From: Rhodospirillaceae bacterium
GTDB lineage: Bacteria > Pseudomonadota > Alphaproteobacteria > SP197
Direction of reading: 5' to 3'
NCBI GenBank assembly: GCA_018700655.1
Contig: JABIUG010000514.1
Location: 1 to 28,220 of the forward strand
DNA length: 28,220 nt
Below, piece by piece: positions 1 through 8,076 of the stretch. A model generated the notes under the pieces. It saw only the letters and a program-made list of their open reading frames with translations. It ran no database searches and was not told the DNA's origin. The position numbers and the translations under genes are program-made. The stretch's first letter is position 1. The number at the start of each line of letters is the position of its first letter.

Positions 1-582
1 CACACGGTCGTCGAGGTGGCCTGGCCCGCTGACTCGGAGGCGTTTGCTGCACAGTGGCCGGCCTACTTTGCGACGCATATGGTGCCGCTGAAGAACCACA
101 TCGAAGCACTGACCGGGATGCCCGTGGCGGATGCGGGTCTGCTGACCGGATTCCAGGCCAGCTTTGCCGAATATGCGGCCAGCATATCATCCGATGAATC
201 GGCTCGCGCCGCGGCCTTCATTGAGGCATTGCCGGGTCTTTTTGCTGCTGCGTTTTCCGAGGTCGATATGATTCTCAGTCCGGTTATGCCTTCAGCAGGT
301 GCGCGTGCAGACAGCTTTCACCCTGATGAGGTGTTTTCCCCCGATCGCATGTCAGCCCTGTTGGGCAACCTGAAGTTTACTGGACCGGTGAACTTCGCGG
401 GCAATCCCGCCATGTCGGTTCCTTTGACCTGGGGAGCTTCTGACGGCCTTCCAATTGGCTCCCATTTTGTTGCTCCGCTTGGTAACGACCGGGCGCTCTA
501 TGAGCTGGCTTATGAACTGGAAGAAGCCCGCCCCCCGAAGGACTACTGGGCCCCTTACTCGGTGAAATACATCCCGGTCTGA
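1..582 (+). CDS. Amidase (amidase-signature family), C-terminal part
   Basis: The reading frame is open from base 1 to the TGA at 580-582, so this is the last 193 residues of a gene that starts before the window. Near the C-terminus the residues FTGPVNFAGNPAMSVPL, followed by a GLPIGSHFVAP stretch, match the end of the amidase-signature family (GatA-like and fatty-acid or indoleacetamide-type amidases), where this region packs against the active site and the last helix closes the fold. The catalytic Ser-cisSer-Lys triad lies in the missing N-terminal part, so activity and substrate cannot be judged. The gene converges on the DMT gene at 605 with only 22 bases between them. Family assignment is fairly safe; substrate is unknown. 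Confidence 0.8.
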   Translation, partial: HTVVEVAWPADSEAFAAQWPAYFATHMVPLKNHIEALTGMPVADAGLLTGFQASFAEYAASISSDESARAAAFIEALPGLFAAAFSEVDMILSPVMPSAGARADSFHPDEVFSPDRMSALLGNLKFTGPVNFAGNPAMSVPLTWGASDGLPIGSHFVAPLGNDRALYELAYELEEARPPKDYWAPYSVKYIPV

Positions 583-604
583 TCGGAAGCCTTGTCAGGG
601 ATAC

Positions 605-1519
605 CTAACCGGCCGGTGTCCGCACTACCCTGCGTTCCTGGACCAACGCCATTCCGGCGAGCAGGACGACTAGTGCTATCCAGATCCACAGGGAATGGCT
701 CTCGCCGAACAGTACCATGCCCCAGAAGACGCCGGTCACTGTCGTGACATAGGTCGACTGGGCGGCAAAGACCGGACCGGTGTGTTGCAGGACGTGGAGA
801 AAGACGGTGTAGCTCAGCGCGTTGATGCTGAGCATGGCGATCGAGATCCAATGAGCCTGTCCCCAGGTGCCGGTGATATCCATGAAGGTTCCGGTCGCCA
901 GGGCAAAAGGAAGCAGCAGCAGGGCGCCGCCAAGCTGGAAAGCGCCGACCAGGGCGATCGGGTGGACGCCGACCGGCGCACGCAGGGCAAGCAGGAGGTT
1001 CTCAATCGAAAAGCTGGTCGGCACCAGCAGGGCAAGCAATGCCCAGAGCAGGGCGATACCGCCTTCCGCGCCCATCTGGGGTATCATCAGCATGACGATA
1101 GCGACAAAACCCAGTAGCAGACCGGCCAGCCGCACGGCGGCGGTCTTGTCGATTTTCAGCACGATCGCGCCGCCGCACGACATCAACGGCACCAATGCCA
1201 TCGATATGGCCAGAAACCCGGCGCCCAGATTGGGCGCGACATAAAAGATCATGCAGGTCGGCAGGGCTGTGCCGAAGACACTGCAGATAGCATAAAAGCC
1301 GATCGCGCGGGGATGGAGCGGCAGTTTGTAGCGGCGCACGAGCGCGATCGAGAGCAGCAGAATACCGCCGCCAACCCCCTGCCAGATGGTCAAGCCAATG
1401 GGATGGTGACCATCTTCACCGGCCAGTTTGGCGAGCGAGAAGAACAAACCCCAGGATCCGCCGCTGACCACGACCAGGAACCAGAACCACAGCCGTCGAC
1501 CGCCCGGTAAACGACTCAT
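605..1519 (-). CDS. DMT/EamA-family transporter, downstream member of a tandem pair
   Basis: A 304-residue inner-membrane protein with about ten hydrophobic segments in two repeated halves, the usual architecture and length of EamA (RhaT/DMT) carriers. These typically export amino acids or other small metabolites. The N-terminal half has the SWGLFFSLAKLA and LTIWQGVGGG segments typical of helices 1 and 2; the second half has GVFWGMVLFGESHS, the EamA helix-9 motif with its conserved Gly-Glu. The ATG at 1519 overlaps the stop of the upstream paralogue in an ATGA, so the two are probably translated together. The sequence follows the upstream copy throughout, which suggests local duplication. Substrate cannot be read from the sequence. 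Confidence 0.85.
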   Translation of the reverse strand: MSRLPGGRRLWFWFLVVVSGGSWGLFFSLAKLAGEDGHHPIGLTIWQGVGGGILLLSIALVRRYKLPLHPRAIGFYAICSVFGTALPTCMIFYVAPNLGAGFLAISMALVPLMSCGGAIVLKIDKTAAVRLAGLLLGFVAIVMLMIPQMGAEGGIALLWALLALLVPTSFSIENLLLALRAPVGVHPIALVGAFQLGGALLLLPFALATGTFMDITGTWGQAHWISIAMLSINALSYTVFLHVLQHTGPVFAAQSTYVTTVTGVFWGMVLFGESHSLWIWIALVVLLAGMALVQERRVVRTPAG

Positions 1520-2448
1520 GAGGCCTCGATGGTCCTTTCGACCTGGCGTTCACGCACCATCGCCATACCGGCCAGCATGGTCGCCAGCGCGGCCCAGAAC
1601 AGGATGCCGTGGCTTTCGCCATGGAGAGCCATGCCCCAGAGGATGCCCGAGAGAACCGTGAAATAACCCGACATCGAGGCAAGGACCGGACCGGCGGCAA
1701 AGATCAGCGCCAGGAACAGTATGTAACTCATGATGTTGACGATGAAGATCGCCAGTACGGCCATCTCGGCATGGCTGAGCGGCCAGGTGATCGGGTACCA
1801 GGTATCGGTCGCCAGCATGATCGGCGTCATGATCAGGCCACCGGTCAGGACCATGCCGCAGACCAGCACGGTGCTGTCGGTTCCACGCGGGCTTCTGACC
1901 GCCAGAAAGACGTTTTCCATGGCGTAACCGAGGGGAACGAGCACCGCGACAAGGACCCAGATCGGGCTGGTGATGGTCGTTTGGGCGCCGGGCAGGATCA
2001 GCATGGCGACCCCGGCCAGACCCAGCGCAATCCCCAGGGTCCGCACGGGTTCAAACCGATCGATCCTGATGGCCAGCGAAATCAGATAAGCGGTGATCGG
2101 GACCATCGCCATCGTCATCGCCATAATTCCGGCCGAAACATGTTCGGCGGCGTAAAACAGCGCCAAGGTTGGCATCACCGTGCCGAACAAGCCGCAAAAG
2201 AGGTAGAGCTTGATGTGCGGTAGGTCGAGCGGGATGCGTTTGCGCCGCACGATGAGATAGATCAGAAGAATGCTGCCGGCGCCGATTCCCTGCCACCAGG
2301 TCAGCCCGTAGGGATGGGCGCCATCCTCGATCGCTGTAATTGCCAAGGCTGGGACCGTGCCCCAAATCCCGCCGCAGAACATCATGGCAAACAGAATCGC
2401 GAGGCGACGCTGCCAGGCCGGGCGTGCAGGATCAAAGAAGTTGGGCAA
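1516..2448 (-). CDS. DMT/EamA-family transporter, upstream member of a tandem pair
   Basis: A ten-helix EamA carrier of the inner membrane, paralogous to the gene just downstream: shared features include GGIWG in helix 1, LTWWQGIGAG in helix 2 and GILWGMALHGESH near helix 9. The open frame extends much further upstream, but there it lies inside the Rieske oxygenase gene and reads as low-complexity shadow. I chose the TTG at 2448, preceded by CTGGAAAT as a possible ribosome site; this gives 310 residues, close to the 304 of the paralogue. An ATG at 2385 would delete part of helix 1. It begins 22 bases after the oxygenase stop, so oxygenase and both carriers probably form one operon. Substrate unknown. 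Confidence 0.82.
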   Translation of the reverse strand: MPNFFDPARPAWQRRLAILFAMMFCGGIWGTVPALAITAIEDGAHPYGLTWWQGIGAGSILLIYLIVRRKRIPLDLPHIKLYLFCGLFGTVMPTLALFYAAEHVSAGIMAMTMAMVPITAYLISLAIRIDRFEPVRTLGIALGLAGVAMLILPGAQTTITSPIWVLVAVLVPLGYAMENVFLAVRSPRGTDSTVLVCGMVLTGGLIMTPIMLATDTWYPITWPLSHAEMAVLAIFIVNIMSYILFLALIFAAGPVLASMSGYFTVLSGILWGMALHGESHGILFWAALATMLAGMAMVRERQVERTIEAS

Positions 2449-2470
2449 GATTGTAATTTCCAGGCTGGGA

Positions 2471-3685
2471 TTAGCGGGCGAGGTATCCGGCGATGAACTT
2501 CTGGAAGTGCTGGACCGCGCCTTCCCAGAACGGAGAAAACATGGTGTCGATCCCGGCGCGTCCGCGCGTGCGGTGGTTGCGATGGACCTCTTCGACGATC
2601 GGTTTGTCCTGATCGCCAATCGTGATCCATCCGGCGATCACCTGCTCGCGCGCCTCTGAAAGGGCGGGATCATCGGCCGCGTCGCCGACAAAGAGATAAT
2701 CCTTGCGCGCATGGGTCTGTTCCGGGCCGCGAGGCGTGAAGATGGTCGTGACGACGTGGTCGTGAAAGACACCGACACCCAGATTGGGAAACTGGCAGAT
2801 GAACCCGCCGTTGACGTCGACATCGTCGGGTAGCCCAGGGAAATGGGGTAGCTGGGTCTTGCGCCGGACGTCGGTCACGGGTGTGCGGTCGGGATCGTCG
2901 TAATCGATCTTGCCGGTCACGCCGACGTAACGATCGTCGACCCATTCCGTGCCTGGCGTCCAGACGACATCGCCGTTGACCGCCTGGGGATGGACCCAGG
3001 GCAGGTGGTAGTCCTCGATGCCGCCCTCGATCGTGAGCTTCCAGTTTGCTTCGAACACCCGTTCGGTCGTGTCGCCATGGCGCAGGCAGTCGAAATCGAA
3101 CGCGGCGTAACGCTCCCGCAGTGGCGCGACATGACTCTCAAGGGTGTCTGCTTGCCCATCCAGGTTGAGAAAGACGATGCCCAGCCAGGTCCCGGCCCTG
3201 ACCGGTTTGAGGCCCAGATCGTTCTTGTCGAAGCCCTCGGCCTCGGGTTTGCCGATGCCGCCCAGGTTGGGTGTCGCCGCCAGCCTGCCGTCCAGGCCAT
3301 AGGTCCAGGAATGCCAGGGGCAGCGCAGAGCCTGAAGGCCCTTGCACGGTTCGCTCACCACAGTCATCGCGCGATGGCGGCAGACATTGTGAAAGGCGCG
3401 GATTTCGCCGTCACGGTCGCGCAGGATTACAATGGGCAGACCGGCGACTTCGACCGGCACCGCGTCGCCGGCCTCGGGGATGTCGCTCAGCGATGCCGCG
3501 GCAACCCAGCAGCGCGCGAACAGGCGTTCGTTTTCCAGCGCCAGAAACGCCGGGTCGTGAAATGCGGCGCCTGGAAGTCCGACGGCCTTTTCCGCGGGCC
3601 GCGAGATTGCTTCAAGCACGTCGCGGACCATGGTTTCCATGGGGACTTGTTCGGTCAATTGGGGCTCTCCACCAGTCGGGCGCAT
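2471..3685 (-). CDS. Rieske [2Fe-2S] aromatic ring-hydroxylating oxygenase, alpha subunit
   Basis: A 404-residue oxygenase subunit. The Rieske domain carries Cys102-x-His104 (in VCRHRAM) and Cys122-x2-His125 (in RCPWHSWTYG), the four ligands of the [2Fe-2S] cluster. The catalytic domain has NWK at 214-216, then IEDYHLPWVHP with Asp225, His227 and His232: the bridging Asp and the two His of the mononuclear iron site. The third ligand is probably an Asp near 358-360 (GDQDKP). Such enzymes hydroxylate or demethylate aromatic rings or quaternary amines using electrons from a separate reductase; no reductase or ferredoxin gene is visible here. The start at 3685 follows GGGTGACAGG; earlier in-frame ATGs would run into the divergent uup gene. 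Substrate unknown. Confidence 0.88.
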   Translation of the reverse strand: MRPTGGEPQLTEQVPMETMVRDVLEAISRPAEKAVGLPGAAFHDPAFLALENERLFARCWVAAASLSDIPEAGDAVPVEVAGLPIVILRDRDGEIRAFHNVCRHRAMTVVSEPCKGLQALRCPWHSWTYGLDGRLAATPNLGGIGKPEAEGFDKNDLGLKPVRAGTWLGIVFLNLDGQADTLESHVAPLRERYAAFDFDCLRHGDTTERVFEANWKLTIEGGIEDYHLPWVHPQAVNGDVVWTPGTEWVDDRYVGVTGKIDYDDPDRTPVTDVRRKTQLPHFPGLPDDVDVNGGFICQFPNLGVGVFHDHVVTTIFTPRGPEQTHARKDYLFVGDAADDPALSEAREQVIAGWITIGDQDKPIVEEVHRNHRTRGRAGIDTMFSPFWEGAVQHFQKFIAGYLAR

Positions 3686-3752
3686 CCTGTCACCCGGGGC
3701 CGGATGCGACAAGGTGTGCAACACGGTGCCCTCTCGTGCTATCTGCTGCGCC

Positions 3753-5549
3753 ATGCCACCTATCCTGACCTTGCGCGATATCGTGCACCATGCCGACCGG
3801 CAAGCTCTCTTCCAGGGTGTTGAACTCGCCCTGGAACGTGGCGACCGGTTTTGTCTGATCGGGCGCAACGGCGGCGGCAAGTCGACCCTGTTGCGCATCA
3901 TGGCCGGTCTGCAGGAGCCCGATCGCGGAGTGCGCTTCCTTCAGCCCGGGACCAGCATCGGTCTTCTGACCCAGGAGATTCTGGATGAGGTCAGCGGCAC
4001 CGCCGGCGACTGGGCCGCAGACGGGTTGCCCGACGACGCCGGGCGTTATCGTGCGGAGGCCTATCTCGACCGGCTGGGGCTGGATGCAAACCGCGACATG
4101 GCAGGGCTTTCGGGTGGCGAACAAAGGCGTGCCTACCTTGCCCGCGTATTGGCTGCTGAACCCTCGATCCTGCTACTCGACGAGCCGACCAACCACCTTG
4201 ATATCAAGGGCATCGAATGGCTTGAGGAATACATCGCCGCCTTTCGCGGAGCGGCGGTGATCGTCAGCCATGACCGTGCTTTCCTGCGGTGTGTGACCTC
4301 CGCCATGGTCTGGCTCGATCGTGGAACCCTGCGCCGTCGCGACGCCGGTTTCGAGCACTTTGAAACCTGGGCCCAGGAGGTCGCCGACGCCGACGACAAG
4401 GACAAGGCACGGATAGAACGACGGATATCGGAGGAAGAACGCTATATGGAACGTGGCGTGACGGCCCGGCGCACGCGCAACATGCGACGGGTCGCGGCCC
4501 TGTCGAGCCTGCGTGGCGAACAGGCCGAATTGCGCCGTTCGTTTCAGGCCGGTGCGACGATTGGGCTGGAGGCGGGGTCTTCTCGCAGCAATCTGGTGAT
4601 CGAAAGCTGGGGCATCACGAAACACTATGGCGAGCGCAAGATCGTTGCGCCGTTTGACGCCCGCATCCTGCGGCGCGACCGGATCGGCGTGGTTGGCCCC
4701 AACGGCGCGGGCAAGACGACGTTGATCCGCCTGCTGACCGGGCATCTTGAGGCCGATGGCGGCACCGTGCGCCGCGCCGAGAACCTGCAGATCGTCTATT
4801 TCGATCAGAAGCGCGAGGCGCTTGATCCAGACAGCACGCCCTGGAAGACTCTGGCCGCAGGCAACAGCGACCGCGTCATGGTGCGCGGCGAATCACGCCA
4901 CGTCGTGGCGTACCTGCGTGACTTTCTGTTTGCCGAGAACCAGGCACGCCAGCCGATCCGTTCTCTTTCGGGCGGCGAACGAAACCGTCTTTTGCTTGCG
5001 CGCCTGTTCACCCAGCCCGCCGACCTGCTGGTGCTCGATGAACCGACCAACGACCTCGACATGGATACCCTCGATCTCCTGCAGGAAGTGCTTTCCGACT
5101 TCCCCGGTACCCTGATCGTTGTCAGCCATGACCGTGACTTCCTCGACCGTCTGGTGACCGTTACCTATGGTCTCGAAGGTGACGGCATGGTGGTCCAGGC
5201 GCCGGGCGGTTATGCCGACTATCGCCGCCAGCAGGCGCGTGCAGCCGTGCCCGATCCTGAAAAGGTCGAGATGCGCAAGGCGGCAGCCAAGGCGGAGAAA
5301 CTCAAGGCACGCAGAAAGCTCAGCTACAAGGATCAGCGTGAGCTTGATCTTTTGCCTGAACGTATCGCCGCACTCGAAAAGACGATTGTTGCCAATGAAG
5401 CCTTGCTTGCGGATGCAGGCCTCTTCACCCGTGATCCCGCCGCCTACAACAAGGCGGTTTCGGTCCTTCAGGCAGCCCGGAATGATCTTGAAGCAGCCGA
5501 AGAACGCTGGCTGGAGCTCGAAGAGATGCGCGAAGCGCTCATCGGTTGA
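3753..5549 (+). CDS. uup: ABC-F ATPase Uup
   Basis: A 598-residue soluble protein with two ABC ATPase domains and no membrane segment. Domain 1 has Walker A GRNGGGKST (37-45), signature LSGGEQRR (about 119) and Walker B LLLDEPTNHLD (about 140). Domain 2 has GPNGAGKTT (about 315), LSGGERNR (about 405) and LVLDEPTNDLD (about 426). Both catalytic Glu are present. Between them lies the charged linker of ABC-F factors, and the last 100 residues are a Lys/Glu-rich coiled coil, the Uup-type C-terminal domain. ABC-F proteins act on the ribosome; Uup is linked to tolerance of stalled ribosomes and to genome stability. The frame is open upstream to 3630, but ATG 3753 gives the normal N-terminus. It is divergent from the Rieske gene, 67 bases away. 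Confidence 0.93.
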   Translation: MPPILTLRDIVHHADRQALFQGVELALERGDRFCLIGRNGGGKSTLLRIMAGLQEPDRGVRFLQPGTSIGLLTQEILDEVSGTAGDWAADGLPDDAGRYRAEAYLDRLGLDANRDMAGLSGGEQRRAYLARVLAAEPSILLLDEPTNHLDIKGIEWLEEYIAAFRGAAVIVSHDRAFLRCVTSAMVWLDRGTLRRRDAGFEHFETWAQEVADADDKDKARIERRISEEERYMERGVTARRTRNMRRVAALSSLRGEQAELRRSFQAGATIGLEAGSSRSNLVIESWGITKHYGERKIVAPFDARILRRDRIGVVGPNGAGKTTLIRLLTGHLEADGGTVRRAENLQIVYFDQKREALDPDSTPWKTLAAGNSDRVMVRGESRHVVAYLRDFLFAENQARQPIRSLSGGERNRLLLARLFTQPADLLVLDEPTNDLDMDTLDLLQEVLSDFPGTLIVVSHDRDFLDRLVTVTYGLEGDGMVVQAPGGYADYRRQQARAAVPDPEKVEMRKAAAKAEKLKARRKLSYKDQRELDLLPERIAALEKTIVANEALLADAGLFTRDPAAYNKAVSVLQAARNDLEAAEERWLELEEMREALIG

Positions 5550-5603
5550 TCCCTTGCGAAGGCAGGGGGCCATATGCACCAGATCACCAGAAACGCGCCC
5601 TTT

Positions 5604-5635
5604 GTGCGTATGGATCCCAGCCTGCGCTGGGACAC
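5604..5635. repeat. REP-like palindrome between convergent genes
   Basis: Between the stops of uup and the PfpI gene there is a perfect 7-bp stem, TCCCAGC (5615-5621) and GCTGGGA (5626-5632), with a CTGC loop, set in GTGCGTATGGATCCCAGCCT. Palindromes of this wording (GGATCCC...CTGCGC...GGGA) are familiar as dispersed intergenic repeats in several alphaproteobacteria. Only one copy is in this window, so repeat status is inferred from resemblance. It may also act as a bidirectional transcript end, although no T-run follows on either strand. Confidence 0.45.
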
Positions 5636-5643
5636 GGCTTCGC

Positions 5644-6240
5644 CTAGCCCGTAACCGGCCAGTATTCGTATTCCATGCTGCGTGCGGCATGGGCAGCCAG
5701 GCCGGGGCCGAGTTCGCGCTCGATGATGTGAAGCGCCATGTCGATTCCGGCTGAAACGCCCGATGAACAGACGATGCGGCCATTATCGGCCCAGCGCGCG
5801 CCTTCCTGGATTTCGACCGTGGGTTCGATTCGGCGCAGCCAGTCATAGGTGTTCCAGTGTGTCGTCGCCTTCTTGCCCGCAAGCAGTCCGGCTGCGGCCA
5901 GAACCTGGGCGCCGGTACAGACCGAGAGCATCAGCTCGACCTCGTTGTTTTTCTGCTTCACCCATTCGACGATTACGGGCTGGTCGACCAGGGCGCGTGT
6001 GCCGCCACCACCGGGAACCAGCAGGATATCGACCTTGGGCATCGTTTCGAACGACCAGCGCGACGTGACCAGGAGCCCGCCGACCCCGGCGACCGGCGCC
6101 TCGGTCTGGCCCACCATACCGACATCGAAATAGGCTTCTCCATCTGCTGTTTCGGCGCTGATGAAGGCCTCGAACGGGCCCACGGCATCAAGCGGCTCGA
6201 AGCCTTCGAAGATGTAGATGGCGACCGTCTTGCGTGCCAT
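5644..6240 (-). CDS. DJ-1/PfpI family protein, isonitrile hydratase-like
   Basis: A 198-residue single-domain protein of the DJ-1/PfpI (class I glutamine amidotransferase-like) superfamily. The nucleophile elbow is SVCTGAQVLAAAGLLAGKKA with Cys108, followed by TTHWNTYDWL. This wording is closest to isonitrile hydratases and GlxA-like amidase domains rather than to PfpI proteases. No AraC-type DNA-binding domain follows, so it is not a GlxA regulator. I chose ATG 6240 because AGAAGGAAA lies just upstream; the in-frame ATG at 6267 would add nine charged residues and reach into the end of oppC. It starts 23 bases after oppC and is probably the last gene of that operon, which hints at action on an imported nitrogenous compound. 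Reaction not proven. Confidence 0.8.
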   Translation of the reverse strand: MARKTVAIYIFEGFEPLDAVGPFEAFISAETADGEAYFDVGMVGQTEAPVAGVGGLLVTSRWSFETMPKVDILLVPGGGGTRALVDQPVIVEWVKQKNNEVELMLSVCTGAQVLAAAGLLAGKKATTHWNTYDWLRRIEPTVEIQEGARWADNGRIVCSSGVSAGIDMALHIIERELGPGLAAHAARSMEYEYWPVTG

Positions 6241-6263
6241 GGCGGGTGTTTCCTTCTTCTTTC

Positions 6264-7139
6264 TCAATGATCCCGCGGATCCAGGGCATCACGCAAGCCA
6301 TCGCCGATGAAGTTGAGGCAGAAGAGTGTGGTGGCGAGGAATGCTGCCGGGAAAACCAGCATCCAGGGCGAGGATTCCATGCTCTCGGCGCCTTCGGAGA
6401 TCAGCACGCCCCAGCTTGTCATCGGTTCCTGAACGCCCAGGCCCAGGAACGAAAGGAAGGATTCGAACAGGATCACCTGGGGCACGGTGAGTGTGGCGAA
6501 AACAACCACCGGGCCCAGCAGGTTGGGGATGACATGACGGCGCACGACATGGCCGGTCGGTGCGCCCATGGCCTGTGCAGCGCGCACGAAGTCACGGTGT
6601 TTCAGCGACAGGGTCTGGCCGCGCACGATCCTTGCCATGTCGAGCCATGAAACCGCGCCCAGCGCAACGAACATCAGGATCGGATTGCGCCCGAAAAACA
6701 CAATCAGAAGGATCACGAAAAACATGAAGGGCAGGGCATAGAGCACGTCGACGACACGCATCATCAGGCTGTCGAGCGCGCCGCCGAGGTACCCCGCGAG
6801 AGCGCCCCAGATCACACCGATGATGACCGAGACGAGGGTCGCCGCGATGCCAAGCGCCAGTGAGATACGCCCGCCGATCAGGACACGGACCAGGAGGTCA
6901 CGCCCGTTGCCGTCGGTGCCGAAGAGGTGGCGGTTGTCGGGCGACGTCTGGATGTTGTCCCAGTCGATCGCGTCGATTTCGTAGCCTGAGAAGGACGGCC
7001 CCAGCACACAGGCCAGGGCTATCAGCACCAGTATAATGCTCGAGCCGACTGCCGCATGGTTGCGCAACAGGCGCGTGAGCGCATCGCGCCAGGGCGAGCG
7101 GGGCGGTGAAACGGCTTCGTGCAGCGATAGTTCAGTCAT
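6264..7139 (-). CDS. oppC: Peptide/nickel-type ABC transporter permease, OppC/DppC family
   Basis: A 291-residue inner-membrane permease. After a short cytoplasmic N-terminus comes a first helix, then the soluble insert with FGTDGNGRDLLVRVLIGGR, the hallmark of the OppC/DppC family. Four to five further helices follow. The cytoplasmic coupling loop reads RAAQAMGAPTGHVVRRHVIPN, matching the EAA motif that contacts the ATPases. ATG 7139 overlaps the end of oppB by eight bases and gives the normal N-terminus; an upstream ATG at 7181 lies inside oppB. It forms the importer channel with OppB. The two ATPase genes are not nearby. Substrate could be peptides, opines or other solutes; the symbol denotes the family only. 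Confidence 0.88.
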   Translation of the reverse strand: MTELSLHEAVSPPRSPWRDALTRLLRNHAAVGSSIILVLIALACVLGPSFSGYEIDAIDWDNIQTSPDNRHLFGTDGNGRDLLVRVLIGGRISLALGIAATLVSVIIGVIWGALAGYLGGALDSLMMRVVDVLYALPFMFFVILLIVFFGRNPILMFVALGAVSWLDMARIVRGQTLSLKHRDFVRAAQAMGAPTGHVVRRHVIPNLLGPVVVFATLTVPQVILFESFLSFLGLGVQEPMTSWGVLISEGAESMESSPWMLVFPAAFLATTLFCLNFIGDGLRDALDPRDH

Positions 7140-8049
7140 TGCGCACCCGTGGATCGAACAGCGGGTAGAGCAGGTCGACAATCAGGTTCAGCGTGATGAT
7201 CAGCCCAGCATAAAATATCACCACACCCATCACCAGCGTGTAGTCGCGGTTGAGCGCGCCCTGGACGAAATACCGCCCGATGCCGGGAATACCGAAGATC
7301 TGCTCGATCACGACTGAGCCGGTAATGATGCCGGCCGTCGCCGGGCCGAGATAGGAGAGCACCGGCAGGGCGGCTGCCTTGAGGGCATGGCCGGTCACCA
7401 TGGCCCCTTCCGAGAGGCCCTTGGCGCGCGCTGTGCGGATGAAATCGGCACGCAGGACTTCGAGCATGCTGCCCCGGGTCAGCCGCGCGATCGCGGCGAT
7501 CTGGGGCAGGGCCAGCGCGATCACCGGCAACACGGCATGGTTCAAGCCGCCCCAGCCACCTACCGGCAGGAGGGAGAGCCAGACGCCCAGAATGAGTGTC
7601 ATCAGCGGGGCAACGACAAAGTTTGGAACGGCAATACCGGTCATCGCCAGGCCCATCACAGCGACGTCGCCCGGTGTGTTGCGTTTGAGTGCGGCCAGGG
7701 AACCGGCCAGAAAACCCAGCGTCACAGCCAGGATCATGGCGGCCAGGCCCAGCTGCATGGATACGGGGAAACCGTCACGCAGGAGTTCGCTGACCTGGAA
7801 ATCGCGGTAACGGAACGAGGGCCCGAAATCGCCTTGCAGAATATTCGCGAGGTAACGCCCGTATTGCTCGATCAGAGGTTCATCGAGATGGTAGGCGGCG
7901 GCGAGATTGGCTTCGACCTCGGGCGGGACCTTGCGTTCCTGATCGAACGGGCCACCCGGCGCCAGGCGGATCATGAAGAACGAGATCGTGATGACGACAA
8001 AGATGGTCGGGACAGCGCCCGCCAGTCGTCTGACTGCGTAACCGAACAC
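7132..8049 (-). CDS. oppB: Peptide/nickel-type ABC transporter permease, OppB/DppB family
   Basis: A 305-residue permease with the classic OppB start (a GTG codon, then FGYAVRRLAGAVPTIFVV) and first helix, a periplasmic loop containing FDQERKVPPEVEANL, and five more helices. The coupling loop RTARAKGLSEGAMVTGHALKAA is the EAA motif. The C-terminal LLYPLFDPRVR is the standard end of this family. It begins 27 bases after the oppA stop and overlaps oppC by eight bases, so the three genes are one transcription unit. It pairs with OppC to form the pore. Family assignment is secure; the transported solute is not known. Confidence 0.9.
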   Translation of the reverse strand: MFGYAVRRLAGAVPTIFVVITISFFMIRLAPGGPFDQERKVPPEVEANLAAAYHLDEPLIEQYGRYLANILQGDFGPSFRYRDFQVSELLRDGFPVSMQLGLAAMILAVTLGFLAGSLAALKRNTPGDVAVMGLAMTGIAVPNFVVAPLMTLILGVWLSLLPVGGWGGLNHAVLPVIALALPQIAAIARLTRGSMLEVLRADFIRTARAKGLSEGAMVTGHALKAAALPVLSYLGPATAGIITGSVVIEQIFGIPGIGRYFVQGALNRDYTLVMGVVIFYAGLIITLNLIVDLLYPLFDPRVRND

Positions 8050-8076
8050 CTGAAGGGGCGCCTTGCCGGTGGCCCT

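Noticed and set aside
2990..3823. 277-residue plus-strand frame across the Rieske gene and start of uup
   Set aside because: The Rieske and iron-ligand motifs are on the minus strand; this frame has no domain.
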